Shown here piece after piece: positions 9,041 through 18,036 of a stretch of DNA of 34,646 nt. The notes under the pieces are model-generated. The model was given only the letters and a program-made list of their open reading frames with translations. It was not told the origin of the DNA and ran no database searches. The DNA is from Candidatus Paceibacter sp. (GTDB taxonomy: Bacteria > Patescibacteriota > Patescibacteriia > DYGC01), in the NCBI GenBank assembly GCA_020724925.1, contig DYGC01000006.1, forward strand, positions 1-34,646, in the 5' to 3' direction. Numbering within the stretch: position 1 is the stretch's first letter; every line of letters begins with the position of its first letter. The position numbers and the translations under genes were made by a program.

Positions 9041-9658
9041 ATGAAGTTTATCCTGGGCAAAAAATTAGAAATGTCGCATCTTTACAATGAAGCGGGGCAG
9101 CAAGTTCCAGTGACCGTCGTACAAGCCGGTCCTTGTGTTGTTACACAAATCAAAAACAAGCAAACCGATTCTTATGATGCAGTTCAAATTGCCTTTATTG
9201 AGAAACGAAAGGTTACCCGACCGGAAGCCGGTCACATGAAAAAAGCGGGTGAAAAAGTTTACCGCTATTTACGAGAATTTGTTTTAAAAAATGCAAACGG
9301 CGAAGCTTTAACAGTTGGTAATGAAATTAAAGCAGATATTTTTAATGCCGGAGAAAAAATTAAAGTGGTGGGAACCTCCAAAGGAAAAGGTTTTCAAGGG
9401 GTGGTGAAACGCCATAAATTTGCCGGTGGTCGTGCTAGTCATGGTAACAAGGACCAAGAAAGACATTCTGGTTCTGTCGGTGCCAAAGGAATCGCCCATG
9501 TATTTAAAGGGACTCGTATGGGTGGTCGCATGGGTGGCGATCAAATTACCATCAGTAATTTATCAATTGTAAAAGTCGATCCAGAGAAAAATTTATTATA
9601 TATCAAAGGTAGTATTCCAGGTTCCAGAAATACCTTGGTGAAAATTATTGCCGCTTAA
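9041..9658 (+). CDS. rplC: 50S ribosomal protein L3
   Basis: MKFILGKKLEMSHLYNEAGQQVPVTVVQAGPCVV, GTSKGKGFQGVVKRHKFAGG, KGTRMGGRMG. Internal Met at 9041 preferred over the ORF start 8990. Confidence 0.96.
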   Translation: MKFILGKKLEMSHLYNEAGQQVPVTVVQAGPCVVTQIKNKQTDSYDAVQIAFIEKRKVTRPEAGHMKKAGEKVYRYLREFVLKNANGEALTVGNEIKADIFNAGEKIKVVGTSKGKGFQGVVKRHKFAGGRASHGNKDQERHSGSVGAKGIAHVFKGTRMGGRMGGDQITISNLSIVKVDPEKNLLYIKGSIPGSRNTLVKIIAA

Positions 9659-9685
9659 TTTAAATAAATGATAGATGAGAAATAT

Positions 9686-10315
9686 ATGCTTAAAGTAAAT
9701 GTTTACAATGTCAAAGGTGAAGTCGTGAGAGAAAAAGAATTAAATGACAAATTTTTTGGCATGGTGCCCAGTGTGGCTTTAGTTCACCAGGTGGTGGAAG
9801 CGCAATTAGCTAATGCTCGTTATCCATTTGCTCATACCAAGACCCGTGGCGAAGTGTCCGGTGGTGGTAAAAAGCCATGGAAACAAAAAGGCACTGGCCG
9901 CGCTCGTGCCGGTTCCACGCGCTCTCCGTTATGGGTGGGTGGTGGTACCACTTTTGGTCCACGTAATGAAGAAAATTTGACCAAAAAGATCAATAAAAAG
10001 ATGAAGGTTCGCGCTTTATATATGTGTTTGGCTGATAAAATCAATGATAAGAATTTCTTGTTATTGGATCAATTGGAATTATCAGCGATCAAGACTAAAG
10101 AAATGTTACAAGCTTTGAAAAACTTACCAGTTCAAAAAAAGGTTTTATTGGTTTTGCCAAAACAAGATCAAAAAATCGTTAAGGCTTGTGATAACTTGCC
10201 AAATGTTAAGGTCATTTTGGCGGATTCTTTAAACTGTGTGGATATTTTGAATTACAACACGGTTTTGGTCTTGGAAGCCGCGGTGGAAGTCATTGAAAAG
10301 ACTTACAAATTATAA
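9686..10315 (+). CDS. rplD: 50S ribosomal protein L4
   Basis: GGGKKPWKQKGTGRARAGSTRSPLWVGGGTTFGP; start chosen at MLKVNVYN (ORF opens at 9668). Confidence 0.95.
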   Translation: MLKVNVYNVKGEVVREKELNDKFFGMVPSVALVHQVVEAQLANARYPFAHTKTRGEVSGGGKKPWKQKGTGRARAGSTRSPLWVGGGTTFGPRNEENLTKKINKKMKVRALYMCLADKINDKNFLLLDQLELSAIKTKEMLQALKNLPVQKKVLLVLPKQDQKIVKACDNLPNVKVILADSLNCVDILNYNTVLVLEAAVEVIEKTYKL

Positions 10316-10336
10316 TTATTTTAAGTAGATAAAGTT

Positions 10337-10651
10337 ATGGCTAAGAATATCGATACCAAGAAACAATACGATATCAATGTCAAAGATATTATTGTCGCTC
10401 CATTTATTACTGAAAAGAGTAGTTATTTGGCCGGTGACAACAAGTATGTTTTTTTGGTCACTGCTAAGGCTAATAAGCCGGAAATCAAGAAAGCGATTTT
10501 GAATTTGTACAAGGTTGAACCGTTGAGCGTGAACATTGTTTCCGTGAAAGGTAAGACCGTTCGTCGTGGCAAAGTCCGTGGCCGCAAACAAGATTTTCGT
10601 AAAGCGATTGTCACTTTGCGAAAAGAGGACAAGATTGATTTAATGCAATAA
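10337..10651 (+). CDS. rplW: 50S ribosomal protein L23
   Basis: IIVAPFITEKSSYLAGDNKYVFLVTAKANKPEIKKAI. Confidence 0.95.
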   Translation: MAKNIDTKKQYDINVKDIIVAPFITEKSSYLAGDNKYVFLVTAKANKPEIKKAILNLYKVEPLSVNIVSVKGKTVRRGKVRGRKQDFRKAIVTLRKEDKIDLMQ

Positions 10652-10677
10652 TTTAATAAAAGTTTAATCACAGATAT

Positions 10678-11514
10678 ATGTCTATTAAGAAGTACAAACC
10701 AACTACGGCCGGTCGACGCTTTGCCAGCGTTGATGCCTGTGATGACGTCACCAGTCGCAAGCCGGAAAAAAGCTTGGTGTCTGCTTTGAAGAAAAAGAGT
10801 GGACGTAATGCACAAGGTAAAATTACTGTTCGTCATCAAGGTGGTGGCGTTAAGAAATTTTATCGTGAAGTTGATTTTAAACAAGATAAATATGATATTC
10901 CAGCGGTGGTAAAGACCATTGAGTATGATCCAAATCGTAATTCTCGAATTGCTTTGTTGGCATATCGTGATGGTGAGAAGCGTTATATCATTGCTCCGGT
11001 TGGCATGAAAGTCGGTCAAACCGTGTTGAGTTCTAAGAAAAATGCACCGATTGAAATTGGTAACCGTTTACCATTGGAAAAGTTGCCAATGGGTACAATG
11101 GTTTATGGTGTGGAATTGATTCCTGGTCGTGGTGCTAAGATTGCTCGTAGTGCCGGTGCGATGGTTCAATTTATGGCGATGGAAGGAAATACCGCTCAAT
11201 TGAAATTGCCTTCCGGTGAAATGCGTTTGGTTCCTAAAACCAGCATGGCCTCTATCGGTCAAGTTGGTAATTTAGATTATATGCATATTCGTTTGGGTAA
11301 AGCTGGTCGCAAACGACATATGGGGATTCGCCCGTCTGTTACTGGTAAAGCGATGAACCCAGTTGATCATCCACATGGTGGTGGTGAAGGTCATAATCCA
11401 ATCGGTTTGCGTGCTCCGAAAACCAAGTGGGGTAAGAAGGCGATGGGTGTTAAGACTCGTTTGCCAAAGAGTAAGAGCAATCAAATGATTGTTAAGCGTC
11501 GTCGAGGTAAATAA
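10678..11514 (+). CDS. rplB: 50S ribosomal protein L2
   Basis: MSIKKYKPTTAGRRF, GKITVRHQGGGVKKFYR, NPVDHPHGGGEGHNPIG. Confidence 0.98.
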   Translation: MSIKKYKPTTAGRRFASVDACDDVTSRKPEKSLVSALKKKSGRNAQGKITVRHQGGGVKKFYREVDFKQDKYDIPAVVKTIEYDPNRNSRIALLAYRDGEKRYIIAPVGMKVGQTVLSSKKNAPIEIGNRLPLEKLPMGTMVYGVELIPGRGAKIARSAGAMVQFMAMEGNTAQLKLPSGEMRLVPKTSMASIGQVGNLDYMHIRLGKAGRKRHMGIRPSVTGKAMNPVDHPHGGGEGHNPIGLRAPKTKWGKKAMGVKTRLPKSKSNQMIVKRRRGK

Positions 11515-11532
11515 TTAAGATAATATAATAAT

Positions 11533-11814
11533 ATGACTAGATCATTAAAGAAAGGTCCTTACGTTGATCCAAAGATCTTACAAAAGGTCTCTAAACGAAA
11601 ACCGAATGATGGTATCATCAAGACTTGGTCTCGTGATTGTACTATCACCCCGGAGATGGTTGCTTACACTTTTGGTGTTCATAATGGCAAAGAACATTTA
11701 CCAGTTTTGGTCACTGAAGATATGGTCGGACACAAGTTGGGTGAATTTTCTCCCACTCGTAAATTCGTGAGCCATGGCGGGAAAGCAGCTGCCAAAGCTC
11801 CTGAGAAAAAATAA
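11533..11814 (+). CDS. rpsS: 30S ribosomal protein S19
   Basis: [57 protein letters not shown]. Confidence 0.98.
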   Translation: MTRSLKKGPYVDPKILQKVSKRKPNDGIIKTWSRDCTITPEMVAYTFGVHNGKEHLPVLVTEDMVGHKLGEFSPTRKFVSHGGKAAAKAPEKK

Positions 11815-11836
11815 TCAAATTATTAATTGTTGACAT

Positions 11837-12343
11837 ATGATGATTAAAGCAACCTTAAACAATTGTCGCATTGCTTCACGTAAAGTTCGCTTGGTCGCGA
11901 ATTTGGTGCGTGGAAAAAAGACCAGCGATGCTTTGGCAATTTTGCAATTTGCTAACAAGCAAGCGGCTTTGCCGATTTCCAAATTAATCAAAACTGCGAT
12001 GGCTGATGCTAAGCATAATTATAATTTGGATGATAAGGATTTTGTAGTTCGTGAAATTTTTGTAAACGAAGGTTTGACTTATAAGCGTTGGATGCCTAAG
12101 GCGATGGGCCGGGCCACTCCAGTTCGTAAACGAGGCAGCAATATTGTTGTTGGTTTGGAACCGGTGAGCAACAAAACTGCTCAAGTGAGTGAAGAAGTCA
12201 AATCAGAAGAAAAAGTCGAGGTGAAAAAAGAAGTGAAGCGTGGTCGTAAGGCTACCGGAGCGGCTGTGAAAAAAGCCACTGTCAAAAAGACCGCCGGTGC
12301 CAAAACTACTCGCACTAAAAAAGCTGAAGATAGTAATAAATAA
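11837..12343 (+). CDS. rplV: 50S ribosomal protein L22 with long Lys/Ala-rich C-terminal tail
   Basis: RIASRKVRLVANLVRGKKTSDALAIL, YKRWMPKAMGRATPVRKRGSNIVV, then a low-complexity basic tail. Confidence 0.96.
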   Translation: MMIKATLNNCRIASRKVRLVANLVRGKKTSDALAILQFANKQAALPISKLIKTAMADAKHNYNLDDKDFVVREIFVNEGLTYKRWMPKAMGRATPVRKRGSNIVVGLEPVSNKTAQVSEEVKSEEKVEVKKEVKRGRKATGAAVKKATVKKTAGAKTTRTKKAEDSNK

Positions 12344-12353
12344 TTGAAATAAT

Positions 12354-13082
12354 ATGGGTAAAAAAGTCAATCCAAAGGGATATCGTCTTAGCTCCATTTT
12401 CACCTGGGACTCCAAATGGTTTGCTCGAAAAAGTGATTATAAAAAGGCTTTATCTTTAGATATTAAGATTAAGGATTTTTTAAGAAAAGAATTAAAGAAT
12501 TTTTCCATTTCCAAAATTGGTATGGAAAAAACCGCCAATTCTTTGGTGGTCAATATTTATACTGCCAAGCCGGGGGTATTGATCGGTAAGGGTGGTGCTG
12601 GAATTGAAGATTTGAAAAAGAAAATCAAATATAATTTTTTCGCCAGTGAAAAAGTTAATTTGGAAGTTAATATTTTGGAAGTTTCCAAGCCAGCCTTGAA
12701 TGCTGAATTAGTTTTACAGGGTGTGGCAGCAGAAATTGAAAAACGTGTTCCTTTCCGAAAAGTGATGAAACAAGCCATTGGTAAAGTGGAACGCGCCGGT
12801 GGTAAGGGGGTTAAAGTTTCTGTGTCCGGACGTTTGAATGGTGCGGAAATTGCTCGCCGCGAAGTTTTGAGTGCTGGTAAAATTCCTTTACAGACTTTGC
12901 GTGCTAATATTGATTATGCACAGGGCGTGGCTAATACCATTTACGGGGCAATTGGTATCAAAGTTTGGATTTATAAAGGAGATATTTTCTCTGGCGTAGT
13001 TCAAAATGTGTCTGAAAAAGAAGGTCGTGGTGATACCAAAAAACGAGCGTTTCGTCCTCGACGTAATGTCAAAGCGGAATAA
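12354..13082 (+). CDS. rpsC: 30S ribosomal protein S3
   Basis: MGKKVNPKGYRLSSIFTWDSKWFA, KPGVLIGKGGAGIEDLKK, GRLNGAEIARREVLSAGKIPLQTLRANIDYA. Confidence 0.98.
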   Translation: MGKKVNPKGYRLSSIFTWDSKWFARKSDYKKALSLDIKIKDFLRKELKNFSISKIGMEKTANSLVVNIYTAKPGVLIGKGGAGIEDLKKKIKYNFFASEKVNLEVNILEVSKPALNAELVLQGVAAEIEKRVPFRKVMKQAIGKVERAGGKGVKVSVSGRLNGAEIARREVLSAGKIPLQTLRANIDYAQGVANTIYGAIGIKVWIYKGDIFSGVVQNVSEKEGRGDTKKRAFRPRRNVKAE

Positions 13083-13112
13083 TTTTAATTAAATAAATAA
13101 GAGATAAATAAT

Positions 13113-13526
13113 ATGTTGATCCCAAATAAGGTAAAACATCGCAAATGGCAAAAGGGTCGTTCTCGCAATAAGGGAGTAGCGAGTCGTTCCTTGGAAGTAA
13201 GCTTTGGCGATTATGGTTTAAAGTCATTAGACCATGTTTGGGTTAATTCTCGCCAAATTGAAGCAGCCCGTCGCGCGATGTCTCGTTTTGTGAAGCGCAG
13301 TGGTCAAATTTGGATTAGAATTTTTCCTGATAAGCCAGTAACTCGTAAGGGTGAACAATCTGTAATGGGTTCTGGTAAAGGTAGTTTGGAATTTTACGTG
13401 GTGGTAGTGAAGCCGGGAACAGTGATGTTTGAAATTGGTGGTGTTCCGGAAAGCGATGCCAAAGAAGCTTTGCGTTTGGCCGCTCACAAATTACCATTGC
13501 GAGCGAAATTAGTCTCTAAACATTAA
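13113..13526 (+). CDS. rplP: 50S ribosomal protein L16
   Basis: MLIPNKVKHRKWQKGRSRNKG, IEAARRAMSRFVKRSGQIWIRIFPDKPVTRKG. Confidence 0.98.
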   Translation: MLIPNKVKHRKWQKGRSRNKGVASRSLEVSFGDYGLKSLDHVWVNSRQIEAARRAMSRFVKRSGQIWIRIFPDKPVTRKGEQSVMGSGKGSLEFYVVVVKPGTVMFEIGGVPESDAKEALRLAAHKLPLRAKLVSKH

Positions 13527-13537
13527 TTTCAATTATT

Positions 13538-13738
13538 ATGAAAATGGACGAATTAAAAGATAAAACCATTGATGAGCTAAAAGAAATTTTAGCCAGCCAA
13601 GAATTGAAATTAAATCAGTTGCAATTTAAAGCAGGCGTTCATCAATTGAATACCATGCATGAGTTCACGGTAGCTCGTCGGACAATTGCCCGTATCAAAA
13701 CTATTTTAAGAGATAAAGAATTAAATAATATTAAATAA
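13538..13738 (+). CDS. rpmC: 50S ribosomal protein L29
   Basis: Position between rplP and rpsQ; LKDKTIDELKEILASQELKLNQLQFKAG, RRTIARIKTILRDKE. Confidence 0.94.
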   Translation: MKMDELKDKTIDELKEILASQELKLNQLQFKAGVHQLNTMHEFTVARRTIARIKTILRDKELNNIK

Positions 13739-13744
13739 TTCCAT

Positions 13745-14002
13745 ATGACAGAAGCTAAAATTGTCAAAAAGGATAGAAGTTTTGAGGGTTTAGTGGTGAG
13801 CGACAAGATGGATAAAACCGTGGTCGTCTTAGTGGAAACCTTTAAAATGCATCCGATTTACAAAAAGCGCGTGAAAGTGAGTAAGCGCTATAAAGTTCAC
13901 AGTGAGAATAACGAAGCGAAAGTGGGCAACGTCGTTCGTTTCGTGGAGTGTCGTCCTTTGAGTAAGGATAAACGATGGCGATTGGTAGAAATCGTTAGAT
14001 AA
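13745..14002 (+). CDS. rpsQ: 30S ribosomal protein S17
   Basis: [59 protein letters not shown]. Confidence 0.97.
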   Translation: MTEAKIVKKDRSFEGLVVSDKMDKTVVVLVETFKMHPIYKKRVKVSKRYKVHSENNEAKVGNVVRFVECRPLSKDKRWRLVEIVR

Positions 14003-14020
14003 ATAATTAAGTATAAATAT

Positions 14021-14392
14021 ATGATTCAAGTTCAATCCTGGTTGCAGGTGGCGGACAATACCGGCGCGAAACAATTGCAATGTATCAAGGTGTTGGGAGG
14101 CAACAAGCGTCGTTATGCCCATGTCGGTGATATCATTACCTGTTCAATTAAGGAAGCGCAACCACATAGTATGGTAAAAAAGGGCGATGTGGTTCACGCG
14201 GTGATTGTGCGCACCAAAAAAGATATTAAACGAGTTGACGGTACGGTTGTTCGTTTTGATGATAATGCTGCCGTGATTGTTGATAAAACCAGTAAAGAAA
14301 TGAAAGGAACTCGTGTTTTTGGTCCAGTCGCCAGAGAATTAAGAAGCAAAGGTTTTAACAAAATTATTTCCTTGGCTCCTGAAGTTCTATAA
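14021..14392 (+). CDS. rplN: 50S ribosomal protein L14
   Basis: [50 protein letters not shown]. Confidence 0.98.
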   Translation: MIQVQSWLQVADNTGAKQLQCIKVLGGNKRRYAHVGDIITCSIKEAQPHSMVKKGDVVHAVIVRTKKDIKRVDGTVVRFDDNAAVIVDKTSKEMKGTRVFGPVARELRSKGFNKIISLAPEVL

Positions 14393-14418
14393 ATAATTTA
14401 TAATAAGAGATCAAGAAT

Positions 14419-14736
14419 ATGAAATTTAAAATTAAGAAAGGTGATACCGTCGCGGTGCTTGCCGGCAAAGATAAGGGTAAAGAAGGAAAAGTGACCCAAA
14501 TCTTAGCTAAGGAAAATCGTATCGTGGTGGAAGGTGTCAACATTTCTTTCAAACATTTGCGTGCTAAACAAAGCGGGCAAGGTGGTCAAAAGATTCAATT
14601 TTTCGCGCCCATTGATATTTCCAATGTTCAATTGTTATGTCCTAAATGCAAAAAAAATAGTCGAGTAGGCATTCAATTGACTGATGACAAGAAACGCGTG
14701 AGAATTTGTAAAAAATGTCAGACAGCGATTGATTAA
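14419..14736 (+). CDS. rplX: 50S ribosomal protein L24
   Basis: MKFKIKKGDTVAVLAGKDKGKEGKVTQI (KOW), C-terminal CPKCKKNSRVG...CKKC. Confidence 0.97.
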   Translation: MKFKIKKGDTVAVLAGKDKGKEGKVTQILAKENRIVVEGVNISFKHLRAKQSGQGGQKIQFFAPIDISNVQLLCPKCKKNSRVGIQLTDDKKRVRICKKCQTAID

Positions 14737-14760
14737 TAATAACTTTAAAGCAAGAAGCTT

Positions 14761-15297
14761 ATGCGTTTAATGGAAAAATATAATAAGGAAATCGTTCCGG
14801 CATTAAAGGAAAAGTTTGGATATACAAATCTTAATGCTGTTCCTAAAATTAAAAAAGTGGTTTTGAATGTCGGTATCAATTCTGCCAAACGTGACGCCAA
14901 ATTTTTGGATGTGACGGAAAGCGTTTTGACTCGCATCAGCGGGCAAAAGCCGGTTAAAACCAGAGCACGCAAATCCATTTCTAACTTTAAAGTAAGAGAA
15001 GGAATGGTCGTTGGTATGATGGTGACTTTACGTGGCAAAAGAATGTATGATTTTTTGGATAAATTGTTAAATATCACTTTTCCGCGGGTTCGCGATTTTC
15101 GTGGTATTAGCAAAAGAATTATTGATAAACAAGGCAATTTGAATTATGGGTTTAAGGAATTTATTGCTTTTCCGGAAATTGGTGCTGATGAAGTGGAATT
15201 CATGCATGGTATTGAAGTGACCGTGCAAACTAATGCCGGCAATAAAGAAGTGGGGGAAACCTTGTTCCGTTTGTTGGGTTTTCCATTTAAAGATTAA
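14761..15297 (+). CDS. rplE: 50S ribosomal protein L5
   Basis: [58 protein letters not shown]. Confidence 0.97.
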   Translation: MRLMEKYNKEIVPALKEKFGYTNLNAVPKIKKVVLNVGINSAKRDAKFLDVTESVLTRISGQKPVKTRARKSISNFKVREGMVVGMMVTLRGKRMYDFLDKLLNITFPRVRDFRGISKRIIDKQGNLNYGFKEFIAFPEIGADEVEFMHGIEVTVQTNAGNKEVGETLFRLLGFPFKD

Positions 15298-15314
15298 TAA
15301 AATTAATTAATATT

Positions 15315-15503
15315 ATGGCAACTAAAGCTCAAATTGCTAAAACGTTTAAGCATCAGCCAAAATTTTCAACTAGAAAAGTTAATCGTTGCTGGCGTTGTGG
15401 TCGTCGTCATGGATATTTACGTGAGTATGGCGTTTGCCGTATTTGTTTCCGTGAGTTGGCCAATCGAGGCGAAATGCCCGGTGTTACTAAGTCTAGCTGG
15501 TAA
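15315..15503 (+). CDS. rpsN: 30S ribosomal protein S14, zinc-binding type Z
   Basis: [38 protein letters not shown] (CxxC...CxxC). Confidence 0.97.
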   Translation: MATKAQIAKTFKHQPKFSTRKVNRCWRCGRRHGYLREYGVCRICFRELANRGEMPGVTKSSW

Positions 15504-15538
15504 AGCTTACTCTTAACTAATAATAAGACAATAAAATT

Positions 15539-15928
15539 ATGATAACTGATCCAATTGCCGACATGCTTACCAGAGTGCGTAATGCTGGTGCAGCACAGAA
15601 GGCAGATGTCTTGGTGCCGTTTTCCAAGTTGAAATGGGAAATCGCCCGCATCTTAAAAGATGAGGGATATATTTCTGACGTGGAAAAAGTGCAAGATATT
15701 TTTCCGATGATTAAAATTACGTTGAAGTATGCTAATAAGAAATCTGCGATTAGCAAAATTACACGCGTAAGCAAACCAGGTCGTCGTGTGTATCGCAACC
15801 ATAAAGATTTACCAGTCGTGTTGAATCGTTTGGGAATTGCGATTGTTTCCACTTCCAAGGGAATTTTCACCAATAAGAAAGCTCGACAGATGAAGATCGG
15901 CGGTGAAATTTTGTGCGAAGTTGAATAA
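15539..15928 (+). CDS. rpsH: 30S ribosomal protein S8
   Basis: MITDPIADMLTRVRNAGAAQKADVLVPFSKLKWEIARILKDEGYI; GIAIVSTSKGIFTNKKARQMKIGGEILCEV. Confidence 0.97.
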   Translation: MITDPIADMLTRVRNAGAAQKADVLVPFSKLKWEIARILKDEGYISDVEKVQDIFPMIKITLKYANKKSAISKITRVSKPGRRVYRNHKDLPVVLNRLGIAIVSTSKGIFTNKKARQMKIGGEILCEVE

Positions 15929-15960
15929 ACCAGGGAATTTAATAACTAAGTATAAGATAT

Positions 15961-16506
15961 ATGTCCAGAATCGCGAAAAAGCCGTTGGCCATCCCTGCCG
16001 GTGTTGAAGTCCGAGTAGATGGAAATACGGTGACCGTTAAAGGTCCGTTGGGAGAATTGAAACAAGTTTTGCACGAACGAGTGTCCGTGACTGTAGACAA
16101 AGATAATAGTACTTTTAGCGTTTTTGTGAAAGATGCCAATGATGTTGGCGACAAAGCGTTATGGGGATTGTTCGCTCGCTTGATTCGTAACATGGTGATG
16201 GGGGTTTCCAAATATTTTGAAAAAACTTTGGAATTGAGCGGCGTCGGTTATCGTGTCAATTTGCAAGGAACAAAATTAGTTTTTGCTTTAGGGTTTTCTC
16301 ATCCAGTTGAATTTCCTTTGCCAGAAGGCATTAAAGCAGAAGTTAACAACAACGTGATTAAAATCATGGGAGTTGATAAACATCAGGTCGGACAAGTAGC
16401 GGCGAATATTCGTGCTTTGAAAAAACCAGAACCATACAAAGGAAAAGGTTTGAAGTATTCTGATGAAGTGATTCGTCGTAAGGCTGGTAAAGCGAGCGCT
16501 AAATAA
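15961..16506 (+). CDS. rplF: 50S ribosomal protein L6
   Basis: MSRIAKKPLAIPAGVEV, VKGPLGEL, LSGVGYRVNLQG, EPYKGKGLKYSDEVIRRKAGK. Confidence 0.97.
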   Translation: MSRIAKKPLAIPAGVEVRVDGNTVTVKGPLGELKQVLHERVSVTVDKDNSTFSVFVKDANDVGDKALWGLFARLIRNMVMGVSKYFEKTLELSGVGYRVNLQGTKLVFALGFSHPVEFPLPEGIKAEVNNNVIKIMGVDKHQVGQVAANIRALKKPEPYKGKGLKYSDEVIRRKAGKASAK

Positions 16507-16532
16507 TTTATATAATTAATAAGTAAGGGTTT

Positions 16533-16889
16533 ATGAATATTAATAAACAGAAACAAGCCTTGCGCGCGCGACGCCATCGTCGTGTCCGTGCCCGCGTCAG
16601 TGGGACGGTGAGCGCTCCTCGTTTGTGTGTGTTTCGTGGTTTGCGCACAGTGTATGCGCAGTTGATTGATGATTCCAAGGGAGTGACCTTGGCTAGCGCT
16701 TACAGCAAGGAATTAAAAGATTTCAAAGGAACAAAAACTGAAGAAGCGATGGCTTTAGGTAAATTAATCGCGGAAAAGGCTAAAGCTTTGAAAATTGAAG
16801 CGGTGGTTTTTGATCGCGGTGGTTATTTATATCATGGTCGAGTCAAAGCATTAGCTGATGGTGCCCGCGAAGGCGGATTAAAATTTTAA
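16533..16889 (+). CDS. rplR: 50S ribosomal protein L18
   Basis: [63 protein letters not shown]. Confidence 0.97.
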   Translation: MNINKQKQALRARRHRRVRARVSGTVSAPRLCVFRGLRTVYAQLIDDSKGVTLASAYSKELKDFKGTKTEEAMALGKLIAEKAKALKIEAVVFDRGGYLYHGRVKALADGAREGGLKF

Positions 16890-16905
16890 TCTTAATTAAG
16901 TTAAT

Positions 16906-17556
16906 ATGGAAGAAACTAAGAAAGGTAACCAAGAGAATAAAGAGAGAGGAAAGGGATTCGGTCGCCGTGGCGGTCGTGGTCCGTCTCGTGGTGCTGCCAA
17001 AGCGGAGAAAGAATTTGAGCAAAAAATCATTGATTTGGCTCGCGTGACCCGTGTGATGGCCGGTGGTAAACGTATGCGTTTCCGTGCGACTGTCGCGATC
17101 GGTGATCGTAATGGTACTGTTGGTTTAGGAACTGCTAAAGGTGCTGATGTGACTATCGCTATCAATAAAGCGGTGTCTCAAGCGAAAAAAGCTTTGATTA
17201 TCGTGCCGATTGTTAACGGTACTATTCCTAATCAAGTTACCATCAAATATAAAGCCTCTAAAATTTTGTTAAAACCAGCTCCAATTGGTACTGGTATTAA
17301 AGTTGGTGGGGTTGCTCGTATGATTATTGATTTAGCCGGCGTGCCAAACATCGTTGGTAAAATTTTAGGTTCTAATAATAAAATTAATATTTCACGATCA
17401 GTGATGGAAGCTTTGACTAGCTTTAAGGTCGTGCCGACCAAACAAGCGGTGATTGATGAAGAATCAATTAAGGTTAAGGCCACTGATGATATCGCGAAAA
17501 TCGCCAAAGCGAAAAAAATCGTTGATAAATCAGTTGAAAATAAGGATAACGAATAG
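16906..17556 (+). CDS. rpsE: 30S ribosomal protein S5 with RG-rich N-terminal extension
   Basis: RVTRVMAGGKRMRFRATVAIGDRNGTVGLGTAKGADV; preceded by RGKGFGRRGGRGPSRGAAK. Confidence 0.97.
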   Translation: MEETKKGNQENKERGKGFGRRGGRGPSRGAAKAEKEFEQKIIDLARVTRVMAGGKRMRFRATVAIGDRNGTVGLGTAKGADVTIAINKAVSQAKKALIIVPIVNGTIPNQVTIKYKASKILLKPAPIGTGIKVGGVARMIIDLAGVPNIVGKILGSNNKINISRSVMEALTSFKVVPTKQAVIDEESIKVKATDDIAKIAKAKKIVDKSVENKDNE

Positions 17557-17582
17557 TTTTAATTATTAAATAATATAAGTTT

Positions 17583-18026
17583 ATGACCTTGGGTTTACAT
17601 AACTTGTACCCTGGAATTGGCTCCAAAAAAACCAGCAAACGCCTTGGTCGTGGTAATGCTTCTGGCAAAGGAACAACCGCGGCTCGTGGTGTGAAAGGGC
17701 AAAAAGCTCGTACTGGTGGACGTGGTGGCTTAAAATTAATGGGTATGCGTGATTTGATGTTAAGCACGCCAAAATTACCGGGATTTACCAGTATTTATCC
17801 ACAAAATCAGGTTGTGAAGTTAAGTGATTTGGAAAAATCTTATAAGGCCGGAGAATTGGTTAATCCAATTTCTTTGAAATCTAAAAAATTGATTTTAGAT
17901 GCTCAAAAACCGGTTAAGATTTTAAGCACTGGTGAATTGACTAAAAAATTGAGTTTCGAAGGTTGTTTGTTTTCCAAATCTGCTCGTGCTAAAATCGAAG
18001 GAGTGGGTGGAGAGATTAAAGAATAA
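17583..18026 (+). CDS. rplO: 50S ribosomal protein L15
   Basis: KTSKRLGRGNASGKGTTAARGVKGQKARTGG; located between rpsE and secY. Confidence 0.96.
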   Translation: MTLGLHNLYPGIGSKKTSKRLGRGNASGKGTTAARGVKGQKARTGGRGGLKLMGMRDLMLSTPKLPGFTSIYPQNQVVKLSDLEKSYKAGELVNPISLKSKKLILDAQKPVKILSTGELTKKLSFEGCLFSKSARAKIEGVGGEIKE

Positions 18027-18036
18027 ATAGAAAAAT

